The translations under genes and the position numbers were made by a program. Shown here piece after piece: positions 27,824-37,498 of a stretch of 64,000 bases of DNA (its first letter is position 1; each line of letters begins with the position of its first letter). The notes under the pieces were generated by a model. The model saw only the letters and a list, made by a program, of their open reading frames with translations. It did not search any database and was not told where the DNA came from. The DNA is taken from positions 372,001 to 436,000 of the forward strand of contig PJCV01000002.1 in the NCBI GenBank assembly GCA_002837415.1. The letters run 5' to 3'. This DNA is from Actinomycetales bacterium SN12. GTDB lineage: Bacteria; Actinomycetota; Actinomycetes; Actinomycetales; Microbacteriaceae.

Positions 27824-28030
27824 ATGAAGCTGCACACGGCGCGGGCCACCGAACCCGAGGGCGAGCCGCTCGCCGAACTCCACCGACTCACCGCCATCCG
27901 TCGCGAGCTCGCCCGCGCTGAGGAGGCCGAGGTGCGCCGTGCCCGCGTTGCGGGGTACTCCTGGCAGGCGATCGCGAGCGCTCTCGGCGTCACCAAACAG
28001 GCGGCGCATAAGAAGTTCGGCAGACAATAG
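27824..28030 (+). CDS. Small helix-turn-helix protein (68 aa)
   Basis: A 68-residue protein with a charged helix (LAELHRLTAIRRELARAEEAEVRRAR) followed by a helix-turn-helix, AGYSWQAIASALGVTKQAAHKKFG, ending at the recognition helix. Similar short proteins occur across actinobacteria as putative regulators. It has no ribosome binding site but a well-formed promoter ending 6 nt before the ATG, overlapped by two identical-arm palindromes. Autoregulation is likely. It is followed 56 bp later by an ABC exporter gene in the same direction, which it may also control. Confidence 0.75.
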   Translation: MKLHTARATEPEGEPLAELHRLTAIRRELARAEEAEVRRARVAGYSWQAIASALGVTKQAAHKKFGRQ

Positions 28031-28086
28031 AGCGGATGCGCGGTTCCCGCATGCCCTGGCACACACTCTCCTGAGATCGAGGTCCC

Positions 28087-29985
28087 ATGTCTCGCACGGC
28101 GCCGTCACGCCGCCGCGGGCGCGGCGCGCAGCCGGAAGGCCCGCGCGCGACGTTCCGCCAGCTGCTCCCCTTCCTGTTCGAGCACAAGAAGGTGCTCGTC
28201 GTCGTCGCGGTGCTCAGCGTCGTCGGCGCGGCCGCATCACTCGCACAGCCTCTGCTCGTCGGGCAGCTCATCGCGCGTGTGCAGGAGGCGCAGCCGCTCG
28301 GGGCGCTGGTGTGGCTGCTGATCGGCTTCGTCATCGCGGCATCCGTGATCTCCGGCTATCAGCACTACCTGCTGCAGCGCACCGGCACGGCGGTCGTGTA
28401 CTCCAGCCGCCGCCAGCTCATCGCCCGCATGCTGCATCTGCCGATCAGCGAGTTCGACGCGCGCCGCACCGGCGATCTCGTCTCACGCGTCGGCACCGAC
28501 ACGACGCTGCTCTACGCCGTGCTCACCCAGGGGCTGGCGGATGCCGTCGGCAGCGCGATCCTGTTCCTCGGCGCGCTCATCGCGATGCTGGTCATCGACC
28601 CGCTCCTGCTGCTGCTCATCGTCGTCGTCATCGGCGTCTCGGTCGTCGTGGTCGTGCTGCTGAGCGGCCGCATCCGCACCGCGTCGGCCGCGCAGCAGCA
28701 GAAGGTCGGAGAACTGGCATCCGGAGTCGAGCGAGGCATCTCGTCGATCCGCACGGTGCGCGCCTCCGGTGCCACGGAACGCGAGACCGCAGCAGTCGCG
28801 GGCCTGGCAGGCGAGGCGTACGGCCTCGGCGTGCGCATCGCGAAGATCTCGTCGATGGTCGTCCCCGTCGCGGGTGTCGCACTGCAGCTGTCGCTGCTGG
28901 TGGTGCTCGGCGTGGGCGGGTTCCGCGTGGCATCCGGCGCCCTCACGATCGCCTCGCTGGTGACGTTCATCATGTTCCTGTTCATGCTGGTGATGCCGCT
29001 CGGGCAGGCGTTCGGCGCGATCACCTCAGTGAATCAGGCACTCGGTGCGCTGGGGCGCATCCAGGAGGTGCTCGATCTGCCGACCGAGACGCAGCACGAC
29101 GAGCCGGATGCCGCCGCCGCGTCCGCCCCGGTCGTGGGCGCCCCCGCGATCGAGTTCCGCGATGTGCGCTTCCGCTACCCCGACGCGGTCATCGCCGCTC
29201 GCGAGGCTGCGGCGAAGGAGGCTCAGACCGTGCTCGTCGACGCGCACCTGGAGCGCGCGTCCGAGGGCCCTTCGACAGACTCAGGCACCCATGACCCTGC
29301 TGACCGCGACGTGCTGAAGGGCGTCTCGTTCGCGGTGCCGCGCGGCGCGCGCGTCGCCCTCGTCGGGCCGAGCGGCGCCGGCAAGAGCACGATCCTCTCG
29401 CTCATCGAGCGCTTCTACGACCCGACCGGCGGCTCCATCCGCCTTGCCGGGCACGACGTTCGCACTTACCCGCGCGAGCAGCTGCGCGCGCAGTTCGGGT
29501 ACGTCGAGCAGGACGCACCGACCCTCGCCGGCACGCTGGGCGAGAACCTGCGTCTCGCGGCACCGGATGCCTCGGATGCCGACTGCGAGCGCGTGCTGCG
29601 CTCGGTCAACCTCGGCGACGTGCTCGAGCGCAGCCCGCTGGGCCTGGCAGCGCCCGTCGGCGAGGACGGCGTGATGCTCTCCGGTGGCGAGCGCCAGCGC
29701 CTCGCCATCGCGCGCGCTCTGCTGACCGAGGCGCCGATCCTGCTGCTCGACGAGTCGACCTCCTCCCTCGACGGCGTGAACGAGCAGCGCATGCGCGAGG
29801 CGATCGACGCGGCCGCCGCGGATCGCACCCTTCTCGTGATCGCGCACCGCCTCTCGACCGTGGTCGACAGCGACCTCATCGTGGTGCTGCAGAACGGCGT
29901 GGTCGTGGGACAGGGCACGCACGCCGAGCTCATCGAATCCACGCCGCTGTACCGCGACCTGGCCCGCCATCAGCTGCTGGTCTGA
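28087..29985 (+). CDS. ABC exporter, fused permease-ATPase half transporter
   Basis: A 632-residue type-IV ABC half-transporter: six membrane helices (about residues 35-310), then the ATPase with Walker A GPSGAGKST (about 420), signature MLSGGERQRLAIARA, Walker B ILLLDESTSSLD and the H-loop IAHRLSTV. It would work as a homodimer, in the manner of LmrA or MsbA; substrate unknown. Between the core beta strand and the Walker A region lies an extra segment with GPSTDSGTHDP, encoded by a dispersed repeat copy (29268-29290). The gene follows the mini-HTH gene. Confidence 0.92.
   Translation: MSRTAPSRRRGRGAQPEGPRATFRQLLPFLFEHKKVLVVVAVLSVVGAAASLAQPLLVGQLIARVQEAQPLGALVWLLIGFVIAASVISGYQHYLLQRTGTAVVYSSRRQLIARMLHLPISEFDARRTGDLVSRVGTDTTLLYAVLTQGLADAVGSAILFLGALIAMLVIDPLLLLLIVVVIGVSVVVVVLLSGRIRTASAAQQQKVGELASGVERGISSIRTVRASGATERETAAVAGLAGEAYGLGVRIAKISSMVVPVAGVALQLSLLVVLGVGGFRVASGALTIASLVTFIMFLFMLVMPLGQAFGAITSVNQALGALGRIQEVLDLPTETQHDEPDAAAASAPVVGAPAIEFRDVRFRYPDAVIAAREAAAKEAQTVLVDAHLERASEGPSTDSGTHDPADRDVLKGVSFAVPRGARVALVGPSGAGKSTILSLIERFYDPTGGSIRLAGHDVRTYPREQLRAQFGYVEQDAPTLAGTLGENLRLAAPDASDADCERVLRSVNLGDVLERSPLGLAAPVGEDGVMLSGGERQRLAIARALLTEAPILLLDESTSSLDGVNEQRMREAIDAAAADRTLLVIAHRLSTVVDSDLIVVLQNGVVVGQGTHAELIESTPLYRDLARHQLLV
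29268..29290 (+). repeat. Dispersed repeat copy inside the ABC exporter gene
   Basis: CCCTTCGACAGACTCAGGCACCC, one mismatch in the core and one in the flank relative to the ribE copy. It encodes part of an extra loop in the nucleotide-binding domain. Confidence 0.75.
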
Positions 29986-30066
29986 CCGGGCGGGCCGCCG
30001 GCGGGCATCCGATCGTCGGACATGTCGGACGACCAACGGACTGATACTTCCGACGGCGGAGTGAGC

Positions 30067-31494
30067 TCAGCGCACGAGGGCGTCGACCTGCACGCCGTCC
30101 TTGCCGGCGCGCTTCGCCCGGTACATCGCCGCATCGGCCGCGGCGATCACCTCATCGGCGGACGGCGGGCCGGAGTCGGCCCCGGGCCGCCAGTGCACCG
30201 CGCCCACGCTCGCCGAGAGCGGCGATCCGGCCGCGGCGCCGTCGAGCGGCTCCCGCACGACTCTCCTCACCCGCTCGGCGAATCGCGCCGTCTCTGCGTC
30301 GTCCATCCCGCTGGCGGCGATGAGGAACTCGTCCCCTCCGAGCCTGGCGACCGTGTCGCTCGCCCGGCACACGCGCTGCAGGCGTGCGGCGACGATACGC
30401 AGCACCTCGTCGCCGACACCGTGCCCGAGACGATCGTTGATGCCCTTGAAGCCGTCGAGGTCGAGGAAGAGCACCGCGCACGGCTCGCCGTCGAGCCCCG
30501 TGCGGTGCAGCATCCGCTGCAGACGCTCTGCGAACAGCACCCGATTGGGCAGCCCGGTCAGACCATCGTGCAGAGCATGGTGCTGCAGCTGATCACGCAG
30601 CCGCAGGTGGTCGACGACCCGCTCCGCCTGAGCGGCAAGGGCGCGCAGCGTCTCGAGCTCGTCGGATTCCAGCGAGCGCGCCCGACGGAACCAGCAGCGG
30701 ATCTGTCCCAGGACGACGGTACGCTCCCCGGTCGCGCGCACGATCGGCGTGGTGACGAGCGCCTCGATGCCGGCCGCGCGCAGCGCAGCGGCATCCTGGG
30801 GCACAGCGCGAGCGATCTGCTCCGTGTCACGACAGACGAGCTGCTGTCCCGGGGACGCGGGCCTGGCAGCGAGCGTCACTCCCGGGGGCGCCTGGCCCCA
30901 TTCGCGTACGGCGATGTCCGTCTCGTCCGAGCGGTCGACCAGCCGGACGGACGTCCAGGCTGCGGATGTCGCCCTGCTCGCGGCGCTCACGAGCGTCTCG
31001 CCCAGGTCGCCCAGGCCGTTCGCCACGGCGAGCGCGCTCGTGGCATCCTGCAGCAGCATCAGCCGGCGATGGGCGAGCTCGGTCTCGCGGCGGGCGGCCA
31101 CGAGCTCCTTCTCGAACGCGGCGCGCGCGGTCGTCTCGACGGCTGCGACGTAGGCCACCGCCCTGCCGTCGTCGGCGTGCCGCAGCTCGGCGTTCACGAG
31201 CGCGGCCCGACGCTCACCCGAGCTGTCCCGGGTCTCGAGCATGACCTCGCGCAGACGCCCCGTCTCGAGCAGTCGCGGCATGACCTGGGTCTCGTACAGC
31301 ATCCGCGATGCCGCGGTCAGCCACTCCACGATGTTCCGCCCGCGGAGACCGTCATCGCTCGCCGATCCCTCGGCGCCCAGCCACACCTGCATCCCGGCGT
31401 TGTGGGCCAGGATCGTGCCGTCGACACCCAGCACGAACACGGCGACCGGCGTGTGCTCGAGCAGATCCAGGGAGTCGGCCCCAGCGCCGGTCAC
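30067..31494 (-). CDS. PAS-GAF-GGDEF diguanylate cyclase
   Basis: Predicted c-di-GMP synthase of 475 residues. An N-terminal PAS domain (about 8-110, TPVAVFVLGVDGTILAHNAGM), a short helical linker, a GAF domain (about 160-290) and a GGDEF domain (about 310-470) are visible. The catalytic motif is an intact GGDEF at 386-390, and RASD precedes it by five residues, the canonical RxxD inhibitory site. No membrane segment is present. I start it at a GTG at 31494, which overlaps the stop of the RsbQ-like hydrolase by GTGA; the upstream open frame lies inside that gene. Tight coupling suggests the hydrolase controls this PAS protein. Confidence 0.92.
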   Translation of the reverse strand: MTGAGADSLDLLEHTPVAVFVLGVDGTILAHNAGMQVWLGAEGSASDDGLRGRNIVEWLTAASRMLYETQVMPRLLETGRLREVMLETRDSSGERRAALVNAELRHADDGRAVAYVAAVETTARAAFEKELVAARRETELAHRRLMLLQDATSALAVANGLGDLGETLVSAASRATSAAWTSVRLVDRSDETDIAVREWGQAPPGVTLAARPASPGQQLVCRDTEQIARAVPQDAAALRAAGIEALVTTPIVRATGERTVVLGQIRCWFRRARSLESDELETLRALAAQAERVVDHLRLRDQLQHHALHDGLTGLPNRVLFAERLQRMLHRTGLDGEPCAVLFLDLDGFKGINDRLGHGVGDEVLRIVAARLQRVCRASDTVARLGGDEFLIAASGMDDAETARFAERVRRVVREPLDGAAAGSPLSASVGAVHWRPGADSGPPSADEVIAAADAAMYRAKRAGKDGVQVDALVR

Positions 31495-32339
31495 AGCGCG
31501 CGTCTGATCTGGTCCGCGACCAGCTCGGAATCGGTCAGGTGCACGAAATGCCCGGCGGAGTCCAGGCGGACCAGGTCGCACGTCGGGATGCGCTCCTGCA
31601 GATAAGCCCCGATGTGCGGCGGGCAGATGATGTCGCCGACCGACTGCAGAACCGTGGTCGGCACCGAGATCTCGCTCAGCCGGTGCCGCACGTCGCTGAA
31701 GAAGACGACGCGGGCGAAGTGGGTGGCCACGTCGTGCGCCGTGGTGGCGAACAGGTCCCGCACCCGCTCGGTGACCTCGGGCAGGTCCTCGCGGGCGGTG
31801 ACGGCCGGTGCCAGTGAGGCCGCCCAGCCCGGCTGGTTCGCCTCGATGGCGGAGAGCAGATCGAGCACGTCCTGGCGGTCGAAGCCGCCGACGTAGTCGC
31901 CGTCGTTCACGTATCGCGGGGAGGGGCAGATCATGATCAGCTGCGAGAACAGGTCCGGCCGGCGGATGGATGCCAGTGCGCCGATCATGCCGCTGACGGA
32001 ATGCGCGACGAACACCACGTCACGGGCATCCGCCGCCTCGATCACCTCGATGAGGTCGTCGGCGTAGCCTTCGAGCGAGTCGTAGCGCCGCTGGTCGTAC
32101 GCCGAGAGGTCGGAGCGCCCCGAGCCGACGTAGTCGAACAGCACGGCGCGGCGATCGTCGGCGAAACGGTCGGCGACGGCCCGCCAGGTGGTCTGGTCGG
32201 TGCCGTACCCGTGTCCGAAGACCATGACGCGGCCCTCACCCCCGCCGATGATCGTCACCGCGTTGCGCCGCAGGACCTCGTCGTGCGCACCATCCATCGC
32301 GGATGCGGGTGCAGGAGAGTGGGTGCTGGTTTCCGTCAC
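31491..32339 (-). CDS. RsbQ-like alpha/beta hydrolase
   Basis: A 282-residue alpha/beta hydrolase strongly resembling Bacillus RsbQ and, more distantly, the plant receptors KAI2/D14. Shared stretches include LFDYVGSGRSDLSAYDQRRY, ALASIRRPDLFSQL and ICPSPRYVNDGDYVGGF. The catalytic triad is intact: Ser114 in AHSVSG, Asp236 in VGDII and His264 in AGHFVH. RsbQ works with the PAS-domain phosphatase RsbP in energy-stress signalling. Here the partner gene, overlapping by 4 bp, is a PAS-GAF-GGDEF protein. The start is a GTG at 32339 preceded by GAGGAGG. Confidence 0.9.
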   Translation of the reverse strand: MTETSTHSPAPASAMDGAHDEVLRRNAVTIIGGGEGRVMVFGHGYGTDQTTWRAVADRFADDRRAVLFDYVGSGRSDLSAYDQRRYDSLEGYADDLIEVIEAADARDVVFVAHSVSGMIGALASIRRPDLFSQLIMICPSPRYVNDGDYVGGFDRQDVLDLLSAIEANQPGWAASLAPAVTAREDLPEVTERVRDLFATTAHDVATHFARVVFFSDVRHRLSEISVPTTVLQSVGDIICPPHIGAYLQERIPTCDLVRLDSAGHFVHLTDSELVADQIRRAL

Positions 32340-32389
32340 GTGTCCTCCTCGGAGCTCACGCCCGACACTACCGAAGAAGTGCGAGGGGC

Positions 32390-34261
32390 TCAGCGCGCGG
32401 CGTTGAGCCGGTACCGCAGCGCCTCCAGCTCGCTGCGCAGCGCAGACGGCAGCGCATCGCCGAACATGGCGTAGAACTCCTCGGTGGAATCCGCTTCGGC
32501 GAGCCACGCGTCGATGTCGACGTCGAAGAGCTCGTCGAGATCGGCCTCTGTGATCGCCAGGCCCTCGAGGTTGAGATCCTCGCGCCGGGGCAGGCGGCCG
32601 ATCGGACTGTCGACGGCCACGACCTCGCCCGAGATGCGACGGATGATCCAGTCGATCACGCGCGAGTTGTCTCCGAAGCCCGGCCACAGGAAGCGGCCGT
32701 CGTCGCCGCGGCGGAACCAGTTCACCTGGAAGATGCGCGGTGCACGATCGAAGCGCAGTGAACGCCCCACCTTGAGCCAGTGCGCGAAGTAGTCGCCCAT
32801 GTTGTATCCGCAGAAGGGCAGCATGGCGAACGGGTCGCGGCGCAGCTCACCGAGGGTGCCCTCGGCCGCCGCGGTGCGCTCCGACGAGATGGTGGAGCCG
32901 ATGAACACCCCATGGCTCCAGTCGGTGGCCTCGACGACGAGCGGCACGTTGGTCGCGCGGCGTCCGCCGAAGAGGATCACATCGAGGGGCACGCCGTCGG
33001 GGTTCTCCCAGTCCTCGGCGATCTGCGGGCACTGCGCGGCGGAGACGGTGAAGCGCGAGTTGGGGTGGGCAGCGGGTCCATCGGAGTCGGGCGTCCACGG
33101 ATTGCCCTGCCAGTCGGTGAGCTGTGCGGGCGGAGTGTCGGTGAGCCCTTCCCACCACACGTCGCCGTCGGGGCGCAGCGCGACATTGGTGAAGATCGTG
33201 TTGCCCCACAGCGTTTCGACGGCGGTCACGTTGGTCGACTCGCCCGTTCCCGGCGCCACGCCGAAGAATCCGGCTTCGGGGTTCATGGCGTACATCCGGC
33301 CGTCGTCGCCGGGCCGGATCCAGACGATGTCGTCGCCGAGCGTCTCGACGGTCCAGCCGGGGATGGTCGGTCGCAGCATGGCGAGGTTGGTCTTGCCGCA
33401 GGCGGACGGGAACGCGGCGGCGATGTGGTGCGCCTTGCCCTTCGGGTCGGTCACCCGGATGAGCAGCATGTGCTCGGCGAGCCACCCCTCGTCGCGCGCG
33501 ATGACGGAAGCGATGCGCAGCGCGAAGCACTTCTTGGCAAGGATCGCGTTGCCGCCGTAGCCCGAGCCGTAGGAGTAGACCTCGAGCGTCTCGGGGAAGT
33601 GCACGATGTACTTCTCGTCGTTGCACGGCCACGGCACATCGGCGTGTCCCGGCTCGAGCGGGGCGCCGACCGAGTGGACGGTCTTGACCCACGGGGCGCC
33701 GTCGGCGATCTGGCGGGTGACCGCGTCGCCGACGCGGGTCATGATGCCGATGGATGCCACGGCGTAGGCGCTGTCGGTGACCTGCACGCCGATGTGCGAG
33801 AGCTTGCCGCCCACCGGTCCCATCGAGAACGGGATGACGTACATGGTGCGCCCGCACATCGAGCCCTCGAACAGCGCGTCGAGCGTCTCGCGCATGGCGG
33901 CCGGGTCGGTCCAGTTGTTGGTGGGGCCGGCGTCGCGCTCGCGCTCGGAGGCGATGAACGTGCGCCCCTCGGTGCGCGCCACGTCGCTGGGGTGTGAGCG
34001 GGCCAGGAACGAGCCCGGTCGCCACTCGGGATTGAGCTTGACGAGCTTGCCCTCGTCGACGAGTTCGTGCAGCAGCGCGTCGTTCTCGGCGCGGGATCCG
34101 TCGACCCAGTGCACGCGCGCGGGCTTCGTGAGCCCGGCGATGTCGTCGATCCAGGCGCGCAGCTCGGCCATCGCGGGGGTGTCGTACGCGGGCACCTGGC
34201 CCGTGCCTCGGACAGGCACCACGGCATCGGCGCGGGACGTGAACGTGTCGGCGAGTGCCAT
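32390..34261 (-). CDS. pckG: Phosphoenolpyruvate carboxykinase (GTP)
   Basis: Converts oxaloacetate and GTP to PEP and CO2, the entry step of gluconeogenesis. The 623-residue product has the GTP-class motifs: the substrate loop near [27 protein letters not shown], the kinase P-loop with hyper-reactive cysteine [14 protein letters not shown] (about residue 290), and [13 protein letters not shown]. The ATG at 34261 follows AAGGAG at good spacing; the frame remains open far upstream but that part has no homology. It is divergent from a short-chain-acyl-type regulator gene that may control it. Confidence 0.97.
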   Translation of the reverse strand: MALADTFTSRADAVVPVRGTGQVPAYDTPAMAELRAWIDDIAGLTKPARVHWVDGSRAENDALLHELVDEGKLVKLNPEWRPGSFLARSHPSDVARTEGRTFIASERERDAGPTNNWTDPAAMRETLDALFEGSMCGRTMYVIPFSMGPVGGKLSHIGVQVTDSAYAVASIGIMTRVGDAVTRQIADGAPWVKTVHSVGAPLEPGHADVPWPCNDEKYIVHFPETLEVYSYGSGYGGNAILAKKCFALRIASVIARDEGWLAEHMLLIRVTDPKGKAHHIAAAFPSACGKTNLAMLRPTIPGWTVETLGDDIVWIRPGDDGRMYAMNPEAGFFGVAPGTGESTNVTAVETLWGNTIFTNVALRPDGDVWWEGLTDTPPAQLTDWQGNPWTPDSDGPAAHPNSRFTVSAAQCPQIAEDWENPDGVPLDVILFGGRRATNVPLVVEATDWSHGVFIGSTISSERTAAAEGTLGELRRDPFAMLPFCGYNMGDYFAHWLKVGRSLRFDRAPRIFQVNWFRRGDDGRFLWPGFGDNSRVIDWIIRRISGEVVAVDSPIGRLPRREDLNLEGLAITEADLDELFDVDIDAWLAEADSTEEFYAMFGDALPSALRSELEALRYRLNAAR

Positions 34262-34332
34262 GAGAACTCCTTCAAACGAGTGCGTTGTGACCATCATCCG
34301 CGAGTTTTCGTCCTGTTTGCGGGCTGCGCTGG

Positions 34333-34363
34333 TTGAAAAAAGGTGTCTTCTTTCGGATATGCT
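34333..34363 (+). promoter_or_regulatory. Promoter of the HTH regulator, leaderless type
   Basis: A TTGAAA -35-like element (34333-34338) and TATGCT (34358-34363); the latter ends 6 nt before the ATG at 34370. The -35/-10 spacing of 19 bp is long, so the -35 assignment is weak. Confidence 0.45.
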
Positions 34364-34369
34364 CAAACA

Positions 34370-35812
34370 ATGGTGACCAGCGGACTCGAACTCAGCACTC
34401 TCGGACATCGCATCCGGCATCACCGCACGGCGCGGAATCTCACCCTCGACGACCTGGGTGCGAAGGTCGGCATCGCCGGTTCGCAGCTGAGCCTCATCGA
34501 GAACGGCAAGCGCGAGCCGAAGCTGTCGCTGCTGCAGGCGATCGCCGAGGCGTGCGGCACCGATGTGGCGGATCTCATCTCGGGAGAGCCGCCGAACCGC
34601 CGGGCCGCGCTCGAGATCGAGCTCGAGCGGGCGCAGTCGAGCCCCATCTTCCGTCAGCTGGGCATCGCCGGAGTGCGGGTGTCGAAGACGATGAGCGACG
34701 AGACCATCGAGGCCATCCTCGGCCTGCACCGCGAGCTGCACCGCCGTGAGACCGAGGCGATCGCCACGCCTGAGGAGGCGCGTCGCGCGAACACCGAGAT
34801 GCGCCTCACGATGCGCGCGCGCGACAACTACCTTCCCGAGATCGAGGCTCTCGCCGAGAAGCACCTCAAGTCCGCCGGCCACGTCTCGGGCGCCCTCACG
34901 CACCGCACCGTCACCCTGATGGCGGCGAAGCTCGGCTTCGAGCTCATCTACGCCGACGACCTCCCCCACTCCACTCGCTCGATCACCGACGTCGAGCATG
35001 GACGCATCTACCTGCCGCCAGCGTCGATCCCCGGCGGGCACGGCCTGCGCTCCATGGCGCTGCAGGCGATGGCGCACCGCATCCTGGGCCACACTCCCCC
35101 GACCGACTACGCCGACTTCCTGCAGCAGCGGCTCGAGATCAACTACTTCGCCGCGTGCTGCCTGATTCCCGAGACCGCCGGCGTCGCTTTCCTGCAGCAG
35201 GCGAAGAAGGACCGCAACCTCGCGGTCGAGGACTTCCGCGATGCGTTCGGCGTCACGCATGAGGCGGCGGGCATGCGCATGACGAACCTGATGACGCACC
35301 ACCTCGACATGCGCCTGCACTTCCTGCGCGTCGACGAGAACGGCGCGATCACCCGGGTCTACGAGAACGACGACCTGCCGCTGCCGATGGATGTGACGGG
35401 TGCCGTCGAGGGGCAGCCGGCCTGCCGCCGGTTCGGCGCGCGTGCCGCTTTCGAGCAGCGCAACCGCACGACCGAGCACTACCAGTACACCGACACGCCG
35501 TCGGGCACGTTCTGGTGCGCCACGCAGACCGGGTCGTCGACCGACGGAGGCTTCTCGGTGACGGTCGGCGTGCCCTTCGACGATGCGCGCTGGTGGCGCG
35601 GGCGCGAGACGCAGCACCGTGCGCAGTCGACCTGCCCCGACGAGTCCTGCTGCCGCCGCGCCGCGCCGGCCGTCTCTCAGCGCTGGGAGGGGCGCGCGTG
35701 GCCGAGCGCCCGCGTGCACACGCACATGTTCCGTCCGCTGCCGCGCGGCGCGTTCCCCGGCGTCGACGACAGCGAGGTGTACTCGTTCCTCGACCGCCAC
35801 GCCGCGGAGTGA
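34370..35812 (+). CDS. XRE-family regulator with IrrE-like and short-chain-acyl domains (RamB-type)
   Basis: A 480-residue regulator. An N-terminal helix-turn-helix (about 5-65, [20 protein letters not shown]), a middle IrrE/ImmA-like region (about 170-300) in which the zinc-protease motif is degenerate ([12 protein letters not shown]), and a C-terminal domain with [11 protein letters not shown] that corresponds to the short-chain fatty acyl regulator family. Corynebacterium RamB and mycobacterial relatives of this build control acetate, propionate and glyoxylate genes. Position beside pckG suggests control of gluconeogenesis. The ATG at 34370 has a -10 box 6 nt upstream. Confidence 0.88.
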   Translation: MVTSGLELSTLGHRIRHHRTARNLTLDDLGAKVGIAGSQLSLIENGKREPKLSLLQAIAEACGTDVADLISGEPPNRRAALEIELERAQSSPIFRQLGIAGVRVSKTMSDETIEAILGLHRELHRRETEAIATPEEARRANTEMRLTMRARDNYLPEIEALAEKHLKSAGHVSGALTHRTVTLMAAKLGFELIYADDLPHSTRSITDVEHGRIYLPPASIPGGHGLRSMALQAMAHRILGHTPPTDYADFLQQRLEINYFAACCLIPETAGVAFLQQAKKDRNLAVEDFRDAFGVTHEAAGMRMTNLMTHHLDMRLHFLRVDENGAITRVYENDDLPLPMDVTGAVEGQPACRRFGARAAFEQRNRTTEHYQYTDTPSGTFWCATQTGSSTDGGFSVTVGVPFDDARWWRGRETQHRAQSTCPDESCCRRAAPAVSQRWEGRAWPSARVHTHMFRPLPRGAFPGVDDSEVYSFLDRHAAE

Positions 35813-35865
35813 GCTGAGGCGTGCGCCGGCGCCGGCGCCGGAACCATCGGATGCTCTAGCGGCGA

Positions 35866-37314
35866 TCAGGCGTGCAGCGTCACCTCGCGGCGTGCCGGCA
35901 GCACGACCGGGTGGGTCCCTGCCATCACCTCGAGCACCCGCACCACCTGGCACGAGTAGCCGTACTCGTTGTCGTACCAGACGTAGAGCACCACGTCGCG
36001 GTCGTTCGCGATCGTCGCGAGCCCGTCGACGATGCCGGCGCGGTGCGAGCCGACGAAGTCGGTGGAGACGACTTCGGGACTCTCGACGTAGTCGATCTGC
36101 TGACGCAGCTTCGAGTGCAGCGACGCGCGACGCAGGTAGTCGTTGAGCTCGTCCCTCGTCGCAGGGTTCTCGAGCGTCAGGTGCAGCACCGCCAGCGAGA
36201 CGTCGGGAGTGGGGACGCGGATGGCCGAACCGGTGAGCTTCCCGGCGAGCTGCGGCAGAGCACGGGAGACGGCCTTCGCAGCTCCGGTCTCAGTGATGAC
36301 CATGTTCAGCACCGCCGAGCGGCCGCGACGGTCGCCCTTGTGGAAGTTGTCGATGAGGTTCTGGTCGTTCGTGAACGAGTGCACCGTCTCGACGTGGCCG
36401 CGCACGATGCCGTACGCCTCGTCCATCGCCGCGAGCACCGGCGTGATCGCATTGGTCGTGCAGGATGCCGCGGACAGGATGCGGTCGCCGGCCTCGATCG
36501 TGCAGTCGTTGATGCCGTGCACGATGTTCTTCAGCTCGCCCTTGCCGGGCGCGGTGAGCAGCACGCGAGCGGCGCCCTTCGCCTGCAGATGGCGGCTGAG
36601 TCCCTCCTCGTCTCGCCAGCGGCCGGTGTTGTCGACGATGATCGCGTCGTGGATGCCGTACGCGGTGTAGTCGACGGTGGCGGGATCGTCGGAGTAGATG
36701 ACCTGGATGCGGTTGCCGTTCGCGATGATCTGCGAGTTCTCCTCGTCGACCGTGACCGTGCCGGCGAAGCGGCCGTGCACCGAGTCACGCAGCAGCAGGG
36801 AGGCGCGCTTGACGATGTCGTTGTCGGATCCGCGACGGACCACGATCGCGCGCAGGCGAAGGCCGCTGCCGCCGCCGGTGTGATCGATGATGATGCGGGC
36901 CAGCAGCCGGCCGATGCGGCCGAAGCCGTAGAGCACCACGTCGACCGGTTCGGAGAGCTCAGCGCCGAGAGCGGGCGCGAGCGCGCTGCGCAGGTACTCC
37001 GCGAGGTCGCCGCCGTTCTCGGCGTGGCCCTCGATCAGGCGCGCGACATCCAGCGAGGAGGCGCCCGGAGCGAGCTCGCGCAGCGCCTCGAGCACGGCGA
37101 GTGTGTCGGTGAGGGCGATCTGCCGGTGGCCGAGCTGCGCCACCCGCTCGTGCACCTCGAGGATGCCGGTGGTCGACAGACCGAGCAGACGGTGCCCGTG
37201 CAGCGACGTCACGACATCGCGCTCCCGGTTCAGTCCGCCGATGAGCGGGATCATCCGCTCTGCCAGCTCTTCCTTGACCTTCCAGCCGTCGCGGTGTGTC
37301 ACGACATCGTCCAT
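35866..37314 (-). CDS. Glyceraldehyde-3-phosphate dehydrogenase, long GapB-like form
   Basis: A 482-residue GAPDH with an extra N-terminal domain of about 125 residues before the Rossmann start [20 protein letters not shown]. The catalytic cysteine is Cys285 in [13 protein letters not shown], and the C-terminal [17 protein letters not shown] is intact. The size and build match Corynebacterium glutamicum GapB, an enzyme favouring the gluconeogenic direction with NADP, rather than the 335-residue glycolytic form. The ATG at 37314 follows AAGGA. It shares the locus with pckG and the short-chain-acyl-type regulator, which supports a gluconeogenic role. Coenzyme preference cannot be read with certainty. 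Confidence 0.9.
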   Translation of the reverse strand: MDDVVTHRDGWKVKEELAERMIPLIGGLNRERDVVTSLHGHRLLGLSTTGILEVHERVAQLGHRQIALTDTLAVLEALRELAPGASSLDVARLIEGHAENGGDLAEYLRSALAPALGAELSEPVDVVLYGFGRIGRLLARIIIDHTGGGSGLRLRAIVVRRGSDNDIVKRASLLLRDSVHGRFAGTVTVDEENSQIIANGNRIQVIYSDDPATVDYTAYGIHDAIIVDNTGRWRDEEGLSRHLQAKGAARVLLTAPGKGELKNIVHGINDCTIEAGDRILSAASCTTNAITPVLAAMDEAYGIVRGHVETVHSFTNDQNLIDNFHKGDRRGRSAVLNMVITETGAAKAVSRALPQLAGKLTGSAIRVPTPDVSLAVLHLTLENPATRDELNDYLRRASLHSKLRQQIDYVESPEVVSTDFVGSHRAGIVDGLATIANDRDVVLYVWYDNEYGYSCQVVRVLEVMAGTHPVVLPARREVTLHA

Positions 37315-37441
37315 TTGCGTCCTTGCGTGATGCTCGAGCGCCGCCGGGTCGGGCGCTGCAGTGAATGAGGGGCGGGTTCGCCTCGACCAGGCTAAAGGCC
37401 GGTATCCGATGCGAGAGGACGATTCCGGTATGCAGAATCCG

Positions 37442-37454
37442 ACAGACTGTCTGT
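37442..37454. promoter_or_regulatory. Palindrome ACAGACTGTCTGT between the GapB-like and TauE/SafE genes
   Basis: A perfect 13-bp dyad (ACAGAC-T-GTCTGT) in the divergent intergenic region, 45 bp before the exporter start. It may be an operator; no regulator can be assigned. Confidence 0.4.
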
Positions 37455-37498
37455 GAGCCATGAAACCCGATTCTTAACACGCGAACTGAGCTGCATCG

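Noticed and set aside
34262..35953. N-terminal extension of pckG through the regulator gene
   Set aside because: The frame is open but lies antisense to the regulator; the family start and ribosome binding site are at 34261.
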